From Marivivens donghaensis (GTDB lineage: Bacteria; Pseudomonadota; Alphaproteobacteria; Rhodobacterales; Rhodobacteraceae): a DNA stretch of 64,000 nucleotides. The notes below the pieces were generated by a model that was not told the DNA's origin, searched no databases, and saw only the letters and a list, made by a program, of their open reading frames with translations. Both the position numbers and the translations under genes were made by a program. Of this stretch, positions 16,086 through 25,374 are shown piece by piece. The stretch is from contig NZ_JAATOP010000001.1 in assembly GCF_011806565.1 (NCBI RefSeq), positions 248,001 through 312,000 on the forward strand, written 5' to 3'. Every line of letters begins with the position of its first letter. Within the stretch, counting starts at the first letter, position 1.

Positions 16086-16108
16086 CCCGCCTTCGGGCGG
16101 GCTCTTTT
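16086..16108 (+). terminator. Terminator between gcvH and gcvP
   Basis: CCCGCC-TTCG-GGCGGG hairpin followed by CTCTTTT, 6 bases after the gcvH stop. It suggests that gcvP receives only read-through transcription or uses its own promoter in the 60 bases before its start. Confidence 0.75.
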
Positions 16109-16169
16109 CGGAATAAATTCAGGGGGTGTCTCGGCATCCTCCGGGATAGCTTTTGCCTGAGGACACGGG

Positions 16170-19007
16170 ATGACCTTCACTCCTACCGATTACCGCCCCT
16201 ACGACTTTGCCAACCGCCGCCACATCGGTCCGAGCCCATCGGAAATGTCCGAAATGCTCAGGGTGGTCGGCGCGGATAGCCTCGACTCGTTGATCGAAGA
16301 AACCATTCCTGCGTCGATCCGTCAGGCGGAGCCGCTGGACTTCGGTAAGCCCAAGTCCGAGGGCGAGTTGCTGCACTTCCTCGGCAATGTGGCTAAGAAG
16401 AACAAGGTGATGACCAGCCTGATCGGGCAGGGCTTCTACGGCACGGTCACGCCGCCCGCGATCCAGCGCAACATCCTCGAAAACCCTGCGTGGTACACGG
16501 CCTACACGCCGTATCAGCCCGAGATCTCGCAGGGCCGTCTCGAAGCGCTCCTGAACTACCAGACCATGATCTGCGACCTGACCGGTCTCGAGATCGCCAA
16601 TGCCTCGCTGCTGGATGAGGCGACCGCCGCTGCCGAAGCGATGACGATGGCAGAGCGTGTGGCCAAGTCCAAAGCCAAGGCGTTCTTCGTCGACGAAAAC
16701 TGCCACCCGCAGAACATCGCCGTCATGAAAACCCGCGCCGAGCCGCTGGGCATCGAAATCATTGTCGGCTCGCCTGATGTTCTGGATGCGGAGGCAGTCT
16801 TTGGCGCGATCTTCCAGTATCCGGGCACCTACGGTCACGTCCGCGATTTTACCGCGCAGATGGAAGCGCTGCACGCGGCCAAAGCCATCGGTATCGTCAT
16901 CGCTGACCCGTTGGCGCTGACCCTGCTCAAGGAACCGGGCGCGATGGGTGCCGATATTGCCGTTGGCACGACCCAGCGCTTTGGCGTTCCGCTCGGCTAT
17001 GGTGGTCCACACGCCGCCTATTTCGCGTGTAAGGAAGAGTACAAGCGCTCCATGCCGGGCCGTATCGTCGGTGTCTCGGTCGACAGCCGCGGTGGCCGCG
17101 CGCTGCGCCTCGCGCTTCAGACCCGTGAACAGCACATCCGCCGCGAGAAGGCGACGTCGAACGTCTGTACCGCTCAGGCGCTGCTGGCTGTCATGGCTTC
17201 GATGTACGCTGTGTTCCACGGCCCAGTTGGCCTCAAAGCCATCGCGCAGCGTATCCATCGCAAGACCGTTCGCCTCGTGCGCGGACTGCAAGCGGCGGGC
17301 TTTAAAGTCGAGCCGGACGTCTATTTCGACACCGTCACCGTCGAGGTCGGCCCGTTCCAAGGTGCCGTGATGAAATCTGCGGTCGAAGAAGGCGTGAACC
17401 TGCGAAAAATCGGCACCACCAAAGTCGGCATCAGCCTCGATGAGCGCACCCGCCGTTCGACCATCGAAGCCGTCTGGCGTGCGTTCGGTATCAATGCCTC
17501 CGACGATGACCTGACGCACCGCTATGTCATCCCCGATGCGGTCATGCGCACCTCGGCGTACCTTGAGCACCCGATTTTCCACATGAACCGTGCCGAGACC
17601 GAGATGATGCGCTACATGCGCCGTCTGTCGGACCGTGACCTTGCGCTTGATCGCGCGATGATCCCGCTCGGCTCCTGCACCATGAAGCTGAACGCTGCGG
17701 TCGAGATGATGCCGATCACGTGGCCCGAGTTCGCGTTCATGCATCCCTTCGCGCCAGTCGATCAGGCTGCGGGCTATCAGGAGATGATCACCGACCTGTC
17801 GGACAAGCTCTGTCAGATCACGGGCTACGACAACATGTCGATGCAGCCGAATTCGGGTGCGCAGGGCGAATACGCGGGCCTTCTGACCATTCAGGCCTAT
17901 CACCGTTCGCGCGGCGACGATCAGCGCAACATCTGCCTCATCCCGATGTCCGCACATGGCACCAATCCCGCGTCTGCGCAGATGTGCGGCATGAAGGTCG
18001 TCGTGGTGAAGTCCGCCGAGAACGGCGACATCGACGTGGAGGACTTCCGCGCCAAGGCCGAGAAAGCGGGCGAAAACCTCGCCGCTTGCATGATCACCTA
18101 TCCGTCCACTCACGGCGTGTTCGAAGAGACCGTCCGCGAAGTGTGCAGCATCACGCATGAATTCGGCGGTCAGGTTTACATCGATGGCGCGAACCTCAAC
18201 GCGATGGTTGGTCTGGTGAAGCCGGGCGAGATCGGCGGCGATGTCAGCCACCTCAACCTGCACAAGACCTTTGCCATCCCGCACGGCGGCGGTGGCCCCG
18301 GCATGGGCCCGATCGGTGTGAAATCGCACCTCGCGCCGTTCCTGCCCGGTCACCCCGAAACGGGCGGCTCCGAAGGCCCGGTCTCGGCTGCGCCGTGGGG
18401 CTCGGCGTCGATCCTGCTGATCTCTTGGGCCTACGTGCTGATGATGGGCGGGCAAGGCCTGACCCAAGCCACCAAGGTCGCGATCCTCAATGCCAACTAC
18501 ATCGCGAAGCGACTGGAGGCGGGCTACGACGTGCTGTTCAAGGGCCGTTCGTCCCGCGTGGCGCACGAGTGCATCATCGACACACGCCCGTTTGCGGATA
18601 GCTGTGATATCACGGTGGACGACATCGCCAAACGCCTCATCGACAACGGCTTCCACGCTCCGACCATGAGCTGGCCCGTTGCTGGCACCTTGATGGTGGA
18701 GCCGACGGAGTCCGAGACCAAAGCGGAGCTTGACCGCTTTTGCAACGCGATGCTCGAAATCCGTACGGAGATCGACAAGGTGGCAGAGGGTAAATGGCCA
18801 GCGGACAACAATCCGCTCAAGAACGCGCCCCATACCGTCGAAGACCTCGTTGGTGAATGGGACCGTCCGTACACCCGCGAAGAGGCCTGCTACCCTGCCG
18901 GATCTTTCCGCGTCGACAAGTATTGGGCCCCTGTGAACCGCGTCGACAACGTGTGGGGGGACCGCAACCTGACTTGTATCTGCCCGCCAGTGGAGAACTA
19001 CGCCTGA
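16170..19007 (+). CDS. gcvP: Glycine dehydrogenase (decarboxylating), P protein
   Basis: 945-residue single-chain P protein (fused N- and C-halves), decarboxylating glycine with PLP and loading the aminomethyl group onto GcvH. The N-half begins [18 protein letters not shown]. The PLP lysine is K699 in [16 protein letters not shown], and the glycine-rich loop follows it. Length agrees with the family (about 950). The start has only a weak ribosome site. The gene is the third of the gcvT-gcvH-gcvP set, separated by a terminator. Confidence 0.96.
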   Translation: MTFTPTDYRPYDFANRRHIGPSPSEMSEMLRVVGADSLDSLIEETIPASIRQAEPLDFGKPKSEGELLHFLGNVAKKNKVMTSLIGQGFYGTVTPPAIQRNILENPAWYTAYTPYQPEISQGRLEALLNYQTMICDLTGLEIANASLLDEATAAAEAMTMAERVAKSKAKAFFVDENCHPQNIAVMKTRAEPLGIEIIVGSPDVLDAEAVFGAIFQYPGTYGHVRDFTAQMEALHAAKAIGIVIADPLALTLLKEPGAMGADIAVGTTQRFGVPLGYGGPHAAYFACKEEYKRSMPGRIVGVSVDSRGGRALRLALQTREQHIRREKATSNVCTAQALLAVMASMYAVFHGPVGLKAIAQRIHRKTVRLVRGLQAAGFKVEPDVYFDTVTVEVGPFQGAVMKSAVEEGVNLRKIGTTKVGISLDERTRRSTIEAVWRAFGINASDDDLTHRYVIPDAVMRTSAYLEHPIFHMNRAETEMMRYMRRLSDRDLALDRAMIPLGSCTMKLNAAVEMMPITWPEFAFMHPFAPVDQAAGYQEMITDLSDKLCQITGYDNMSMQPNSGAQGEYAGLLTIQAYHRSRGDDQRNICLIPMSAHGTNPASAQMCGMKVVVVKSAENGDIDVEDFRAKAEKAGENLAACMITYPSTHGVFEETVREVCSITHEFGGQVYIDGANLNAMVGLVKPGEIGGDVSHLNLHKTFAIPHGGGGPGMGPIGVKSHLAPFLPGHPETGGSEGPVSAAPWGSASILLISWAYVLMMGGQGLTQATKVAILNANYIAKRLEAGYDVLFKGRSSRVAHECIIDTRPFADSCDITVDDIAKRLIDNGFHAPTMSWPVAGTLMVEPTESETKAELDRFCNAMLEIRTEIDKVAEGKWPADNNPLKNAPHTVEDLVGEWDRPYTREEACYPAGSFRVDKYWAPVNRVDNVWGDRNLTCICPPVENYA

Positions 19008-19041
19008 TTCACTTATCCAGAGGTTTCTCGGCTTAAGTGTC

Positions 19042-19060
19042 GCCTAATTGACAATAAGGC
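19042..19060. promoter_or_regulatory. 19-base near-perfect palindrome downstream of gcvP
   Basis: GCCTAATTGACAATAAGGC reads as GCCT-N-ATTG-N-CAAT-N-AGGC, fully symmetric apart from the three variable positions. It is 34 bases after the gcvP stop and before the strong terminator at 19106. Part of it (GCCTAATTG-N-CAA) recurs before nspC at 19952. It looks like an operator, but the protein that binds it is unknown. Confidence 0.45.
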
Positions 19061-19105
19061 TGAACGAATCCCCTCATGGGTAAGTAGTTACGAGTTTGTA
19101 AGGTT

Positions 19106-19157
19106 CAGGTTGTGTGGACTGTGTGTGCGTACAGTCCGCACAACCTGCTTTTGCTTT
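19106..19157 (+). terminator. Long-stem terminator downstream of gcvP
   Basis: A 17-base stem, CAGGTTGTGTGGACTGT against ACAGTCCGCACAACCTG with one G-T pair and an 8-base loop, followed by CTTTTGCTTT. It is about 100 bases after gcvP, which is far for its terminator, so it may instead end a short independent transcript from 19008-19100. Confidence 0.75.
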
Positions 19158-19231
19158 GCAACGTAGACCGTGTATTCTTGCTCTGTGCCTATATCAGCTG
19201 CTCTGAACTCGACCTACCAGCCCTGTAACAA

Positions 19232-19254
19232 ATCGCTGCGCCATTCGCAGCGAT
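19232..19254 (+). promoter_or_regulatory. Hairpin just before the Crp/Fnr-family start codon
   Basis: Perfect 9-base arms ATCGCTGCG and CGCAGCGAT flank the 5-base loop CCATT, ending 11 bases before ATG 19266, exactly where a ribosome site would be expected; none is visible. It could be an autoregulatory operator or an RNA element limiting translation. Confidence 0.45.
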
Positions 19255-19265
19255 ACCCCGCAATC

Positions 19266-19922
19266 ATGTCCGCTCCGCTTCTTTCCGCTCTGCCAGAGGA
19301 TGAACGGGCCGCGTTCATTGACGCGGGCCGTTTGGTTGTGGTGCAGGAGGACAAGGATATCGTCAGGCAGGGCGAAATGCCCGTCGGTGCGATGATCGTC
19401 GGCTCAGGCAGAGTAGAGATTATCTACCTCAGCGAAAATGGTCTGCGGCTCCCCGTAAAGGTGTCCGAAGCGGGCGATGACCTTGGCACGGCAGAGACGA
19501 TTGCGGGCGTGCCATACGCTGCCACCTGCCACGTCGCGGCCAGCACTGCACTGGTTGTCTTTACACAAGCGCAGATGCTGGAGTTAATGACCGACATGCG
19601 CTGCGTTCAGGTGCTCGCAGCTGCGGCCTGCAATGCCTACATGAGCCACAACCAATACTGCGCCGCCGACCGCGCGCTGGCGGTGCCGCAGCGGATCGCA
19701 CGATACCTGCTGGAAATCCGTGATCGCTCCAACACGATCTACCAGAACCAGAGCTTTCTGGCGGATGCGACGGGCTCTTCGCGTCAGACCGTGAACCGCG
19801 TACTGGGCGAACTTCGCCGCCGCGAGATCATTGAGGTTGGAAAAGGCACGATCCACATTACATCAGTGCCATCACTGCTGGCCTACGCTGATTACAAAGA
19901 CGCGGACGATAATCTCGCTTGA
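19266..19922 (+). CDS. Crp/Fnr-family transcriptional regulator
   Basis: 218 residues with an N-terminal cyclic-nucleotide-binding-like beta roll (about residues 10-120) and a C-terminal winged helix with SFLADATGSSRQTVNRVLGE as helix-turn-helix. No N-terminal cysteine cluster for an FNR-type iron-sulfur centre is present, so the signal is unknown. An in-frame extension to 19170 is possible but lacks a ribosome site and runs through the hairpin. It lies 66 bases before nspC on the same strand, so it may regulate the polyamine genes, itself, or both. Confidence 0.8.
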   Translation: MSAPLLSALPEDERAAFIDAGRLVVVQEDKDIVRQGEMPVGAMIVGSGRVEIIYLSENGLRLPVKVSEAGDDLGTAETIAGVPYAATCHVAASTALVVFTQAQMLELMTDMRCVQVLAAAACNAYMSHNQYCAADRALAVPQRIARYLLEIRDRSNTIYQNQSFLADATGSSRQTVNRVLGELRRREIIEVGKGTIHITSVPSLLAYADYKDADDNLA

Positions 19923-19942
19923 AGAGGCGGGTCAAAGTTCCT

Positions 19943-19966
19943 ATTTGGCGGGCCTAATTGCCAAAT
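19943..19966. promoter_or_regulatory. Inverted repeat in front of nspC
   Basis: Arms ATTTGGC (19943) and GCCAAAT (19960) flank 10 bases and contain GCCTAATTGCCAA, which shares GCCTAATTG-N-CAA with the palindrome at 19042. Position, 22 bases before the nspC start, suits an operator. Regulation by the adjacent Crp/Fnr protein is a guess. Confidence 0.45.
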
Positions 19967-19988
19967 CCTTGCCTGATGGGGGGAGCCG

Positions 19989-21083
19989 ATGATCCAGACG
20001 CCGTACTACTTGATCGACAAGGCACAACTGCTTCCGAATATGGAAAAGATCGCGTGGCTCCGTGAGAACTCAGGCGCCAAGGCTCTGCTCGCGCTCAAGT
20101 GCTTCGCGACGTGGTCCGTGTTCGACTTCATGTCCGAATACATGGACGGCACGACCTCCAGTTCGCTGTTCGAGGTCAAACTGGGCCGCGAAAAATTCCC
20201 GGGTGAAACCCACGCCTATTCCGTCGCTTGGAAAGACGACGAGATGGACGACGTTCTCGCGAACTCGGACAAGATTATCTTCAACACCGTCGGTCAGCTG
20301 ACCCGCCACGAGGAAGTCTCGCGCGGTCACAAGCGCGGTCTGCGCGTGAACCCCGGTGTGTCGACCTCCGGCTTCGACCTCGCCGACCCTGCACGCCCGT
20401 TCAGCCGTCTGGGTGAGCACGACCCGAAGAATATCGAACCTGTAGCCGACCTGATCTCGGGCTTCATGTTTCACAACAACTGCGAGAACGCCGACTTCGA
20501 ACGCTTCGACGGTATGCTCAACAGCATTGAGCAGAGGTTTGGTTATCTGATCCGCCAGATGGAATGGATCAGCCTTGGAGGCGGTATCCACTTCACCGGC
20601 GAAGGCTACCCGCTCGACAAGCTGGCGGAGCGTCTGAAGCGTTTCTCCGCGCAGAACGAAGTGCAGGTTTACCTAGAACCCGGTGAGGCGGCGATCACCA
20701 AGTCGACGACCCTCGAGCTCACCGTTCTAGACACGCTTCACAACGGCAAGAACCTCGCGATCGTGGACAGCTCGATCGAAGCGCACATGCTCGATTTGCT
20801 GATCTACCGCGAAAGTGCCAAGATGAACGAAAGCGGCGACGAAGACTGGATGGTCTGCGGCAAATCCTGCCTCGCAGGCGATATCTTCGGCGAATTCAAG
20901 TTTCCCGCGCCGCTCAAGGCCGGTGACCGGATCAGCATTCAGGATGCGGCCGGATACACCATGGTGAAGAAAAACTGGTTCAACGGCGTAAAGATGCCGT
21001 CGATTGCCGTCCGCGAACTCGACGGCACGGTCCGTCTGGTCAAGGACTTCACCTACGAAGATTTCTCGGCAGCTCTGTCGTGA
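19989..21083 (+). CDS. nspC: Carboxynorspermidine/carboxyspermidine decarboxylase
   Basis: 364-residue PLP decarboxylase of the alanine-racemase fold (fold III), converting carboxyspermidine to spermidine (or the nor form). The PLP lysine is K37 in ALLALKCFATWSVF; SLGGGIHFTGEGYP is the phosphate-binding loop, and a CGKSCLAGDIFG segment carries the active-site Cys. GGGGGGAG precedes the ATG. The next gene encodes the partner dehydrogenase, together forming the aspartate-semialdehyde route to spermidine used in place of SpeD/SpeE. Confidence 0.93.
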   Translation: MIQTPYYLIDKAQLLPNMEKIAWLRENSGAKALLALKCFATWSVFDFMSEYMDGTTSSSLFEVKLGREKFPGETHAYSVAWKDDEMDDVLANSDKIIFNTVGQLTRHEEVSRGHKRGLRVNPGVSTSGFDLADPARPFSRLGEHDPKNIEPVADLISGFMFHNNCENADFERFDGMLNSIEQRFGYLIRQMEWISLGGGIHFTGEGYPLDKLAERLKRFSAQNEVQVYLEPGEAAITKSTTLELTVLDTLHNGKNLAIVDSSIEAHMLDLLIYRESAKMNESGDEDWMVCGKSCLAGDIFGEFKFPAPLKAGDRISIQDAAGYTMVKKNWFNGVKMPSIAVRELDGTVRLVKDFTYEDFSAALS

Positions 21084-21150
21084 ATGTGTCGCTCTCGGGC
21101 GATAGACATAAACAATAACCTTAACTGCAAACCAAAGGGGGTCCGTTGAG

Positions 21151-22395
21151 TTGAAACAGAACGTACTCATCATCGGCGCTGGTGGCGTCGCTCAGGTCGT
21201 GGCGCACAAGTGCGCGCAAAACAACGATGTGCTCGGTGATATCCATATCGCGAGCCGGACGCTTTCCAAGTGTGAGGCGATCCTTGAGTCCGTCCGTGAG
21301 AAGGGCGCGATGAAACAAGAGGGCGTTCTTGAAGCTCACGAGCTGGACGCAACCAAATCGGCTGACGTCGCGGCCCTCATCCGCAAGACCGGCGCAGAGA
21401 TCGTCATCAATGTCGGCACCGCCTTCGTGAACATGCACGTCCTCGATGGCTGCATCGAAACGGGCGCTGCGTACATCGACACCGCGATCCACGAAGAGCC
21501 CGACAAGATCTGCGAAACGCCGCCGTGGTACGCCAACTACGAGTGGAAGAAGCGCGACCTGTGCGCAGAGAAAGGCGTCACCGCCATCCTCGGCGCCGGT
21601 TTCGATCCGGGCGTTGTGAACGCCTACGCACGTTTCGCCATCGATATGATGGACGAAGTGAAGTCGATCGACATCGTGGACATCAACGCCGGCTCGCACG
21701 GCAAGTACTTCGCGACCAACTTCGACCCCGAAATCAACTTCCGCGAATTCACCGGCACGGTCTATTCGTGGCAGGAAGGCGAGTGGAAGTCGAACAAGAT
21801 GTTCGAGGTTGGCAAGGTCTGGGATCTGCCGGTCGTCGGTCCGTCGCAGTCCTATATGTCGGGTCACGATGAGGTGCATAGCCTTGCGACCAACTACCCT
21901 GACGCGGACGTCCGTTTCTGGATGGGCTTCGGCGATCACTACATCAACGTCTTCACCGTTCTGAAGAACATTGGCCTCCTGTCCGAGCAGCCGGTCAAGC
22001 TAGCCGAAGGTCAGGAAGTCGTGCCGCTCAAGGTCGTCAAAGCGTGTCTACCCGATCCGGCATCGCTCGCGCCGAATTACACCGGCAAGACCTGCATCGG
22101 CGATCTGGTCAAAGGCACCAAGGACGGCGAAGAAATCGAAGTCTTCGTATACAACGTGGCCGACCACAAGGAAGCCTACAACGAGGTTGGCTCGCAGGGC
22201 ATTTCCTACACCGCAGGTGTGCCGCCCGTAGCTGCCGCGATGCTGGTTGCGACCGGTGAGTGGGATGCCAAGACCATGAAGAACGTCGAAGAGCTCGACC
22301 CCAAGCCGTTCTTCTCGATCCTCGACCGCATCGGCCTGCCGACTCGCAAGCGCATTGGCGGTCTTCAGGGCGAAGACACGGCCTGGGACGCGTAA
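21151..22395 (+). CDS. Carboxynorspermidine/carboxyspermidine dehydrogenase (saccharopine dehydrogenase family)
   Basis: 414 residues with an N-terminal Rossmann motif VLIIGAGGVAQVVAHKCA. It should reductively condense aspartate semialdehyde with putrescine or diaminopropane to carboxy(nor)spermidine, which NspC decarboxylates. The frame begins at a TTG (21151) preceded by GGGGG with about 9 bases spacing; no ATG is near, so TTG initiation is likely. It is placed 67 bases after nspC and followed by a strong terminator, which defines a two-gene polyamine operon. Confidence 0.9.
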   Translation: MKQNVLIIGAGGVAQVVAHKCAQNNDVLGDIHIASRTLSKCEAILESVREKGAMKQEGVLEAHELDATKSADVAALIRKTGAEIVINVGTAFVNMHVLDGCIETGAAYIDTAIHEEPDKICETPPWYANYEWKKRDLCAEKGVTAILGAGFDPGVVNAYARFAIDMMDEVKSIDIVDINAGSHGKYFATNFDPEINFREFTGTVYSWQEGEWKSNKMFEVGKVWDLPVVGPSQSYMSGHDEVHSLATNYPDADVRFWMGFGDHYINVFTVLKNIGLLSEQPVKLAEGQEVVPLKVVKACLPDPASLAPNYTGKTCIGDLVKGTKDGEEIEVFVYNVADHKEAYNEVGSQGISYTAGVPPVAAAMLVATGEWDAKTMKNVEELDPKPFFSILDRIGLPTRKRIGGLQGEDTAWDA

Positions 22396-22465
22396 ATATA
22401 CGAATGCGCGGCGCCCTCTTCGAAGGGGGCGGCGGGCTAAAGTTGTTCGCGATATGCGACGTATT

Positions 22466-22491
22466 AAGGTGGGCTTCGGCCCACCTTTTTT
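22466..22491 (+). terminator. Terminator after the carboxynorspermidine dehydrogenase gene
   Basis: AAGGTGGGC-TTCG-GCCCACCTT hairpin followed by a T-run, 70 bases after the stop and 14 bases before the ROK gene start. Confidence 0.88.
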
Positions 22492-22504
22492 GTTTGGAAA
22501 GTGA

Positions 22505-23382
22505 ATGATTGCTGCTGGTATCGAGATAGGCACGAACAAGATCGAAGGTTTGATCTTTGATCGGAATTGGAAAGTCTCTGCGAGAAAACGTCTGGCGACG
22601 CCCACGGGGTACAAGAACCTGATCAAGACGACGGTGCAGGTGATCCGCTCTTGTGGCGATCTGCCAATCGGTATCGCGGGCTCTGGCCTCATCAATCCGG
22701 CAAACGGCAAGGCCATTACCTCCAACGTCGGGGCAGAGGGTCAGACCTTTCCGCGTGACGTTATCACCGCTGCCCGCCGCTCGACTACGTGGGTCAACGA
22801 CTCGCGGGCGATCATCCTGTCAGAGGCCAGCTTCGGCATGGCCGAGGGACACAACCGCATCGCGGCGCTGCGGATCGGTAGCTCGGTGTCCTGCGCGTAC
22901 CTCGTCGGTGGACGATTGGTGAATGGGCCGTCTGGCGCCTGCGGAGAGGTCGGCCATATGGCACTGCCCGCCCGCTCGTGGCGAAGTGGCGTCTGTCGCT
23001 GATCGACTGTTCCTGCGGCCGCGCGGGCTGCTTTGAGACGCTGTTGTCCGGTCCGGGGATGGTGCGATTGGCGCAATCGTTCGGAGAAAACCCACCCTCT
23101 GCCAAAGAAATTGCGGACGAGCGCGGACGCATCTGGGGCATCTGGACGGAAATCGCGGCGGAAGCGGTCGCGAACTTGATTTTCAGCTTCGACCCCGACG
23201 TCATCGTGCTCGGCGGCGGCGTGTCGCAGGCACCGAACGCCATCGAAGACATCAACGCAGCACTCAAGAAAACCATGATAAAAGGCTTCCCGCTGCCGGA
23301 GATCGTGACAGCATCGGCGGGGCAGGCATCAGGTCCGCTCGGCGCAGCATATGCGACATGGAGCAATACGCTTCACGACTGA
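22505..23382 (+). pseudogene. ROK-family sugar kinase, frameshifted
   Basis: Two frames together encode one ROK kinase (glucokinase/N-acetylglucosamine kinase type). The first frame (from ATG 22505) has the ATP site AAGIEIGTNKIEGLIFD and GACGEVGHMALPA. The second, one base out, carries the zinc motif CSCGRAGCFETLLSG and DPDVIVLGGGVS and ends at 23382. The switch occurs in the C-rich stretch near 22967-22973, as if one C had been lost; restoring it gives HMALPAPLVAKWRL. Either a real pseudogene or a homopolymer sequencing error. The sugar substrate is unknown. Confidence 0.75.
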
Positions 23383-23408
23383 TAGTGCGTTGAAATGTAG
23401 GGGAGAAG

Positions 23409-23483
23409 TGGCAGCCCGTAGGGGAATCGAACCCCTCTTTCCAGGTTGAAAACCTGGCGTCCTAACCGATAGACGAACGGGCC
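23409..23483 (-). tRNA. tRNA-Glu (UUC)
   Basis: Cloverleaf on the minus strand: acceptor GGCCCGT/ACGGGCT, anticodon stem CCAGG/CCTGG with loop TTTTCAA giving anticodon UUC, T stem AGGGG/CCCCT with loop TTCGATT, discriminator G and an encoded CCA (23409-23411). It lies between the ROK pseudogene and recJ. Confidence 0.96.
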
Positions 23484-23550
23484 ACTCTTGCTGTGAAGCG
23501 GCTTCTAAGAGAAGTCCGAGGCCGCTGCAAGAGGTATTTTCAAAAAACTT

Positions 23551-25296
23551 TTAACTTGCTGGCGCGGCGTCTTCGAGGCGCAGTTGAACGCTCTGTCGAC
23601 CCTGCCAGATGTTGATTTCGAGACGCCCCGCGAGGTGGAAACGCGCGCCCTTATGACCTTCGAGCATTGGTCCGATGTGGCCGTCGTAGGCACCGAATGC
23701 AATCGCGTCGATCCGCGCGCCGAGGCCATCGCCAAAGCTGATTTTCAGGTGGTTTGCACCGACCTTTTTCGCGAACAAAATCGTGCTGTCGGGAAAAGCG
23801 AAACGCGGGGCGGAAGCGGATGCCCCAAACGGGCCGGCCTTTTCGATCTGCTCGATTAGTTCGACCGTCGCAGCCCCGGGCATGAGGATACCGTCGAGCC
23901 GTAGGTCAGCCGGTCCCATGCGATCCGCACCCTGACGCGCCAGAAGTTCGGACAGACGCTCCATCGCGGGTTCCAGTTGGTCACGGTGGACGGTCAGACC
24001 AGCCGCCATCTTGTGTCCGCCCCCCTTCATCAGCAGACCTTCACCCGCGACGCGCTGGATCGCCGCGCCAAGGTCGATACCGGTCACCGAACGGCCGGAG
24101 CCTTTGCCGATGTCCCCTTCGAAACCGATGACGACCGCGGGGCGGTTGGTCGACTCCTTGATGCGGGCCGCAACGATCCCGACCACGCCGGGGTGCCAGC
24201 CGTCCTCGGCCGCCCAGACGAGTGCACCGTCGAGGCCGCGCGCCTCGGCTTGGGCGGTGGCTTCCTCGCGGACGGCGTTTTCGATCTCGCGGCGTTCGCG
24301 GTTGAGCATGTCGAGTTGTTGCGCCAGCTTCTCTGCCTCGAAACGGTCGTCGGTCGCTAGAAGCCGCGCACCGAGGTCGGCGGCCCCGATCCGTCCGCCA
24401 GCGTTCACGCGCGGTCCGAGCAGGAACCCGAGGTGATAGGACGTCGGCGCAGAATCCATGCCTGCGACATCCGCCAGAGCAACAAGGCCAATGCGTTCAC
24501 GCTTGGCCATCACCGAAAGGCCCTGCCGCACGAAGGCGCGGTTGAGGCCGATCAGCGGCGCAACATCGGCCACCGTGGCCAGCGCGACGAGGTCTAGGAG
24601 GGCCATCAGATCCGGCCCGCGCACGTTCTTAGCCCGCAAGCGACGGTTTACATCGACCAGAAGCATGAACACGACGCCAGCCGCACAAAGGTAGCTGAGC
24701 GTTCCGCTCTCGTCCTGACGGTTCGGGTTCACGACGGCCACGCAGTCAGGCAAAGTTTCGCCCGCCAAGTGGTGGTCGAGCACAATGACATCCGCGCCCT
24801 TAGCGGCAGCAATCGGCCCGTGGGACAGTGTTCCGCAGTCCACGCAAACGATCAGGTCGTGGTCGCGGGCCAGAGCCTCCATCGCGGGCTCGTTGGGGCC
24901 GTAACCTTCGTCGATGCGGTCGGGAATGTAGAGCGTCGCCTTCCGGCCCATCTGGCGCAGCCAAACGATCAGCAGTGCCGCGGATGAGCCACCGTCCACG
25001 TCATAGTCGGCAAAGATCGCGATACGTTCGTTCCGCTCCACCGCGCGTTCGAAACGAGCGGCGGCGGGGTCCATATCCAGCATGGTGAGCGGATCGGGCA
25101 GCAGGTCGCGGAGCTTCGGCTCCAGAAAACTATCGGCTTCCATCGGGGGAACGCCGCGACGCACGAGCGTGGTGCACAGGGCAGGGGGCAAGCCGGTTGC
25201 CTGCTCCATCGCCTCGCATTGGCGGGTGTCTTCGATTGAGGGGCCGACCCAGCGGCGGCCCGTCGCGGAACATTCGACGTCGAGGAAAGCCTTCAT
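23551..25296 (-). CDS. recJ: Single-stranded-DNA-specific exonuclease RecJ
   Basis: 581 residues, 5'-3' single-strand exonuclease for recombination and mismatch repair. DHH-family motifs are visible: ADYDVDGGSSAA (motif I), VCVDCGTLSH (motif II), VLDHHLAGE (motif III), then the DHHA1 domain with GGRIGAADLG and KGSGRSV...GGGHKMAAG. The C-terminal part is an OB-like domain. It is downstream of glpX and hom on the same strand, a common Rhodobacterales order, but a terminator at 25339 separates it from glpX. Confidence 0.95.
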   Translation of the reverse strand: MKAFLDVECSATGRRWVGPSIEDTRQCEAMEQATGLPPALCTTLVRRGVPPMEADSFLEPKLRDLLPDPLTMLDMDPAAARFERAVERNERIAIFADYDVDGGSSAALLIVWLRQMGRKATLYIPDRIDEGYGPNEPAMEALARDHDLIVCVDCGTLSHGPIAAAKGADVIVLDHHLAGETLPDCVAVVNPNRQDESGTLSYLCAAGVVFMLLVDVNRRLRAKNVRGPDLMALLDLVALATVADVAPLIGLNRAFVRQGLSVMAKRERIGLVALADVAGMDSAPTSYHLGFLLGPRVNAGGRIGAADLGARLLATDDRFEAEKLAQQLDMLNRERREIENAVREEATAQAEARGLDGALVWAAEDGWHPGVVGIVAARIKESTNRPAVVIGFEGDIGKGSGRSVTGIDLGAAIQRVAGEGLLMKGGGHKMAAGLTVHRDQLEPAMERLSELLARQGADRMGPADLRLDGILMPGAATVELIEQIEKAGPFGASASAPRFAFPDSTILFAKKVGANHLKISFGDGLGARIDAIAFGAYDGHIGPMLEGHKGARFHLAGRLEINIWQGRQSVQLRLEDAAPAS

Positions 25297-25338
25297 GGGC
25301 CGAGTATATCGCCCGAAGCGCCGCCGAGGGCAAATACG

Positions 25339-25370
25339 AAAAGGGCCGCAGCGGTGACTGCGGCCCTTTT
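25339..25370 (-). terminator. Terminator after glpX
   Basis: Symmetric AAAAGGGCCGCAG/CTGCGGCCCTTTT hairpin with a 6-base loop, 5 bases past the glpX stop on the minus strand, with T residues at the end in that direction. Confidence 0.8.
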
Positions 25371-25374
25371 GTGA

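Noticed and set aside
16119-18833. A 904-codon open frame on the minus strand opposite gcvP
   Set aside because: It is the antisense shadow of gcvP in a GC-rich genome. The predicted protein is rich in Arg, His and Asp with no recognisable domain, and gcvP matches its family over its full length.
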